A stretch of 7,057 bases of DNA, from contig CALGRC010000028.1 in NCBI GenBank assembly GCA_937959315.1, positions 1 through 7,057 on the forward strand, written 5' to 3'. The position numbers and the translations under genes were made by a program. The stretch's first letter is position 1. Every line of letters starts with the position of its first letter. Below, one piece after another: positions 5,331 to 7,057 of this stretch. This DNA comes from an uncultured Clostridia bacterium. GTDB lineage: Bacteria > Bacillota > Clostridia > UMGS1810. Below the pieces are notes generated by a model. That model was not told the DNA's origin. It made no database searches and worked only from the letters and a program-made list of their open reading frames with translations.

Positions 5331-5657
5331 TTGATACGGATTTTAATTGTGGACAATAGTGACCGTGCAGAACAGTTAAAAAATGCCATAGAACAAAACA
5401 TATCATGTCCAGAACCCATGCAGGTGTTATGTGAAACGGATGAAAGGGAAGTGGTTTATCGAGTAGAGGAAGAAAACATAGATATTGTTGCCATTGGCTT
5501 GGAACGAACCATGCTGCACAAACGTATCCGTTACTGCAAAACCATCCATCCATTTATTTTACGATACTATAAAAATGATGCTATCACAGATATTTTAGAC
5601 ACCATCCAGATATATATATCGCCGACGACAGTAAGGGGGTACACCTATGATTCCTGA
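5331..5657 (+). CDS. Degenerate response-regulator receiver (pseudo-receiver) protein
   Basis: A 108-residue protein resembling one CheY-like receiver domain and nothing more. I start it at TTG 5331, 10 nt after AGGAG (5316-5320), because the protein then begins with the receiver's first strand, IRILIVDNSD. An in-frame GTG at 5268 would translate the GC-rich hairpin and has no ribosome site. The acidic pair is reduced to D8-N9. In the strand that should carry the phospho-Asp, IDIVAIGLERT, the position holds Gly56, so phosphorylation is not expected. Later parts (KTIHPFILRYYKNDAITDILDTIQIY) keep the alpha4-beta5-alpha5 shape, with K81 possibly the conserved Lys. It lacks an output domain, so it may act by protein binding. 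It overlaps the next gene by 11 nt, which implies translational coupling. Pseudo-receiver identity is by eye and moderately sure. Confidence 0.72.
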   Translation: MIRILIVDNSDRAEQLKNAIEQNISCPEPMQVLCETDEREVVYRVEEENIDIVAIGLERTMLHKRIRYCKTIHPFILRYYKNDAITDILDTIQIYISPTTVRGYTYDS

Positions 5658-6036
5658 ACCCAATTTAGAAGAATATATTGGACACCCTTTGCCGCACAAC
5701 ATCATGGGACGCAGCCCGTTTTGGCAAGGTAAAACCCTATGGGATTTTACCATTCCCATGAAATGTAATTATTTTTTGAAATTACCGCCAGATTTTGCAC
5801 AGTATTACCGCAGCAGATACGGCGATACCATTGTAATTGTACTATTGATGTACCCATCCGGCTGCCGGGAAGTGAAATTACTGCCATATGACAGGTACAT
5901 CCGCCCCTATATCAGCCCCATTTGTCAAGTACTGCAAATGGACAGGAAAAATCGGATTATTATCCCCGCCCCTTTTCGGGCATATCTCAGCAAATACGAG
6001 GCGTATGTAGACTTTACCGCCATCCATTTATATTAA
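5647..6036 (+). CDS. MraZ-like protein with two SpoVT-AbrB-type half-domains
   Basis: A 129-residue protein. The C-terminal part, Q97-MDRKNRIIIPAPFRAYL-S115, carries the MraZ/AbrB signature D-x-x-x-R-x-x-x-P-x-x-x-R (D99, R103, P107, R111), followed by a strand ending in HLY. The N-terminal half (about 33-85: DFTIPMKCNYFLKLPPDFAQYY, GDTIVIVLLMYPSGC, LLPYDRYI) has the same layout, with LP at 46-47 but without the D/R residues, as a decayed first copy. MraZ proteins are tandem AbrB-fold DNA-binding regulators of the dcw cell-division cluster; no dcw genes lie here, so this is a divergent paralogue and may bind DNA or another partner. The ribosome site AAGGGGG (5633-5639) is 7 nt from the ATG. 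It starts inside the pseudo-receiver gene and ends 14 nt before the lipoprotein start. Confidence 0.7.
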   Translation: MIPEPNLEEYIGHPLPHNIMGRSPFWQGKTLWDFTIPMKCNYFLKLPPDFAQYYRSRYGDTIVIVLLMYPSGCREVKLLPYDRYIRPYISPICQVLQMDRKNRIIIPAPFRAYLSKYEAYVDFTAIHLY

Positions 6037-6050
6037 AGGAGGATGTTTTC

Positions 6051-6962
6051 GTGAAAAACCGCATATATGCCATTTTGTTATTGCTATGTATGATTTTATC
6101 CGGCTGTGCCGCACCGCCAGCCGAGCAGCCACCCGCACAGCAACCGCCTGCACAGGAAGCACCCGTCCAGCAATCAGAAACTCCGCAGCAACCCGCTGCG
6201 CCATCCGACGGCCAGCCGCTGGCCACCGTGTACAACATCGACGTGGGACAAGGCGACAGCACGCTGATTGATGTGGGCGAATACGAAATCCTGATTGACG
6301 GCGGGGAGCGCAAAGCCGGGGACACAGTGGTAGATTTCCTTTCCAACAAAGTGGACGGCAAGCTGGAGCTGGTGGTCGCCACCCACCCGGACGCTGACCA
6401 CATCGGCGGGCTGATTGACGCAATCAACGCCTATCCACCGGCTGAAATTATTGACAGCGGCAAAGAACACACCACAAAAACCTACAAAGAATACCTGATG
6501 GCAGCCGAGAGCAGCGGTGCGCTGTTTACCGAGGACGCGGACCGCACCATCCCGATTGCCGACAATGTGACCTTTGCCGTCATCGAATGTGCCGACAATG
6601 AATCGGAAAACAACAATAACAGTGTGGTCACTTGCCTTAACGTCGGCAGTCAAAAACTGCTGTTTGTCGGGGACATGGAAACACCCATCGAACAGGAATA
6701 TATAAACAACTTTTCCGATGTCGATTACCTCAAGGTCGGGCATCACGGCAGCCACACCGCCTCCAGCAGCATATTTTTAGACAAAATCAAGCCGGAATAT
6801 GCCGTCATTTCCTGTGGACTGGACAACCGCTACGGCCATCCACACCAGGAAACCCTTGATACCCTTACCAACCAAAATGTACAAACCTACCGCACCGACC
6901 AACAAGGAACGATAAACACAAAATGCTTTTCTGACCATTTGGAACTGCAAAGTGAAAGATAG
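6051..6962 (+). CDS. ComEC/Rec2-like metallo-beta-lactamase-fold lipoprotein
   Basis: A 303-residue exported lipoprotein. The GTG start at 6051 is set by AAAGGAGG (6035-6042), 8 nt upstream. Residues 1-19 are a lipoprotein signal with lipobox LSGC (Cys19). A Pro/Gln/Ala linker follows (20-56), then an MBL-fold domain of the ComEC C-terminal type: NIDVGQGDS (62-70), LIDGG (81-85), THPDADHIGG with the metal-binding H-x-x-x-D-H (112, 116, 117), NNNSVV (188-193), FVGDME with Asp208, GHHGSH (230-235) and YGHPH (261-265). All key ligand positions look intact, so it is probably an active metallohydrolase, perhaps a surface nuclease or phosphodiesterase. ComEC proper has a large membrane channel domain; this is the stand-alone lipid-anchored form. 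The linker and MBL coding are visibly GC-richer than the genes upstream. It is the last gene of the operon. Confidence 0.93.
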   Translation: MKNRIYAILLLLCMILSGCAAPPAEQPPAQQPPAQEAPVQQSETPQQPAAPSDGQPLATVYNIDVGQGDSTLIDVGEYEILIDGGERKAGDTVVDFLSNKVDGKLELVVATHPDADHIGGLIDAINAYPPAEIIDSGKEHTTKTYKEYLMAAESSGALFTEDADRTIPIADNVTFAVIECADNESENNNNSVVTCLNVGSQKLLFVGDMETPIEQEYINNFSDVDYLKVGHHGSHTASSSIFLDKIKPEYAVISCGLDNRYGHPHQETLDTLTNQNVQTYRTDQQGTINTKCFSDHLELQSER

Positions 6963-7036
6963 AAAAAAACGAGAGTCGAATTTTAATATCAAAGGACGGT
7001 GAGGCACACGACTGATGACAAATATCCGAAAAATAA

Positions 7037-7057
7037 CCCCTGTGGAAAACCACGGGG
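7037..7057 (+). terminator. Probable terminator stem at window end
   Basis: CCCCTGTGG pairs with CCACGGGG across an AAAA loop (8 bp, one bulged T). It follows the lipoprotein gene by about 75 nt in a stretch with no other gene. The expected U-tract would lie just beyond the window, so the call is provisional. Confidence 0.6.

Noticed and set aside
5922..6050. Extension of the lipoprotein gene back to ATG 5922
   Set aside because: It overlaps the MraZ-like gene in another frame and would hide the lipoprotein signal. AAAGGAGG points to GTG 6051.
6174..6755. 193-codon open frame on the - strand
   Set aside because: It is opposite the well-supported MBL lipoprotein; a shadow created by GC-richer codon use.

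Overview
The window looks like chromosomal or island DNA from a low-to-moderate GC Firmicute, most likely a gut-type clostridium (Clostridia/Oscillospirales). This is inferred from strong AAGGAGG-type ribosome sites, TTG and GTG starts, LytTR and XRE regulators, a copper-amine-oxidase-N-like secreted protein, a ComEC-like lipoprotein and a MraZ-like protein. No rRNA, tRNA, CRISPR array, transposase or integrase is visible. I cannot name the species.

Layout. (1) 1-1894, + strand: the 3' part of a gene for an unrecognised exported protein, then a secreted protein with a C-terminal copper amine oxidase N-terminal-type domain. They form an operon that ends at a bidirectional terminator (1923-1952). 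(2) 1967-2954, - strand: an XRE regulator followed by a small coiled-coil protein, then a separate antitoxin-like ORF with its own strong promoter. (3) 2955-4453, + strand: a consensus promoter divergent from the XRE gene drives a response regulator (receiver plus LytTR). The next gene overlaps it by 14 nt and encodes a polytopic membrane protein shaped like the sensor half of an AgrC-type kinase, but with no kinase domain. (4) 4434-5110, - strand: two more XRE proteins. The 134-nt gap between them holds three ATGTNNACAT boxes at exact 30-bp spacing, and a second consensus promoter pointing + into the antisense strand of the next XRE gene. (5) 5331-6962, + strand: a tight operon of a degenerate (phospho-Asp-less) receiver, a divergent MraZ/AbrB-fold protein and a metallo-beta-lactamase-fold (ComEC/Rec2-type) lipoprotein. 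A terminator-like hairpin follows at the window end.

The theme is dense regulation: three XRE proteins, two receiver-like proteins, one LytTR and one AbrB-fold protein sit around a few membrane or exported proteins. The two most notable units are the kinase-less LytTR/membrane-protein pair and the pseudo-receiver/MraZ-like/MBL-lipoprotein operon. The boxed promoter between them could link the two blocks by reading antisense through the XRE gene, but that link is a hypothesis.
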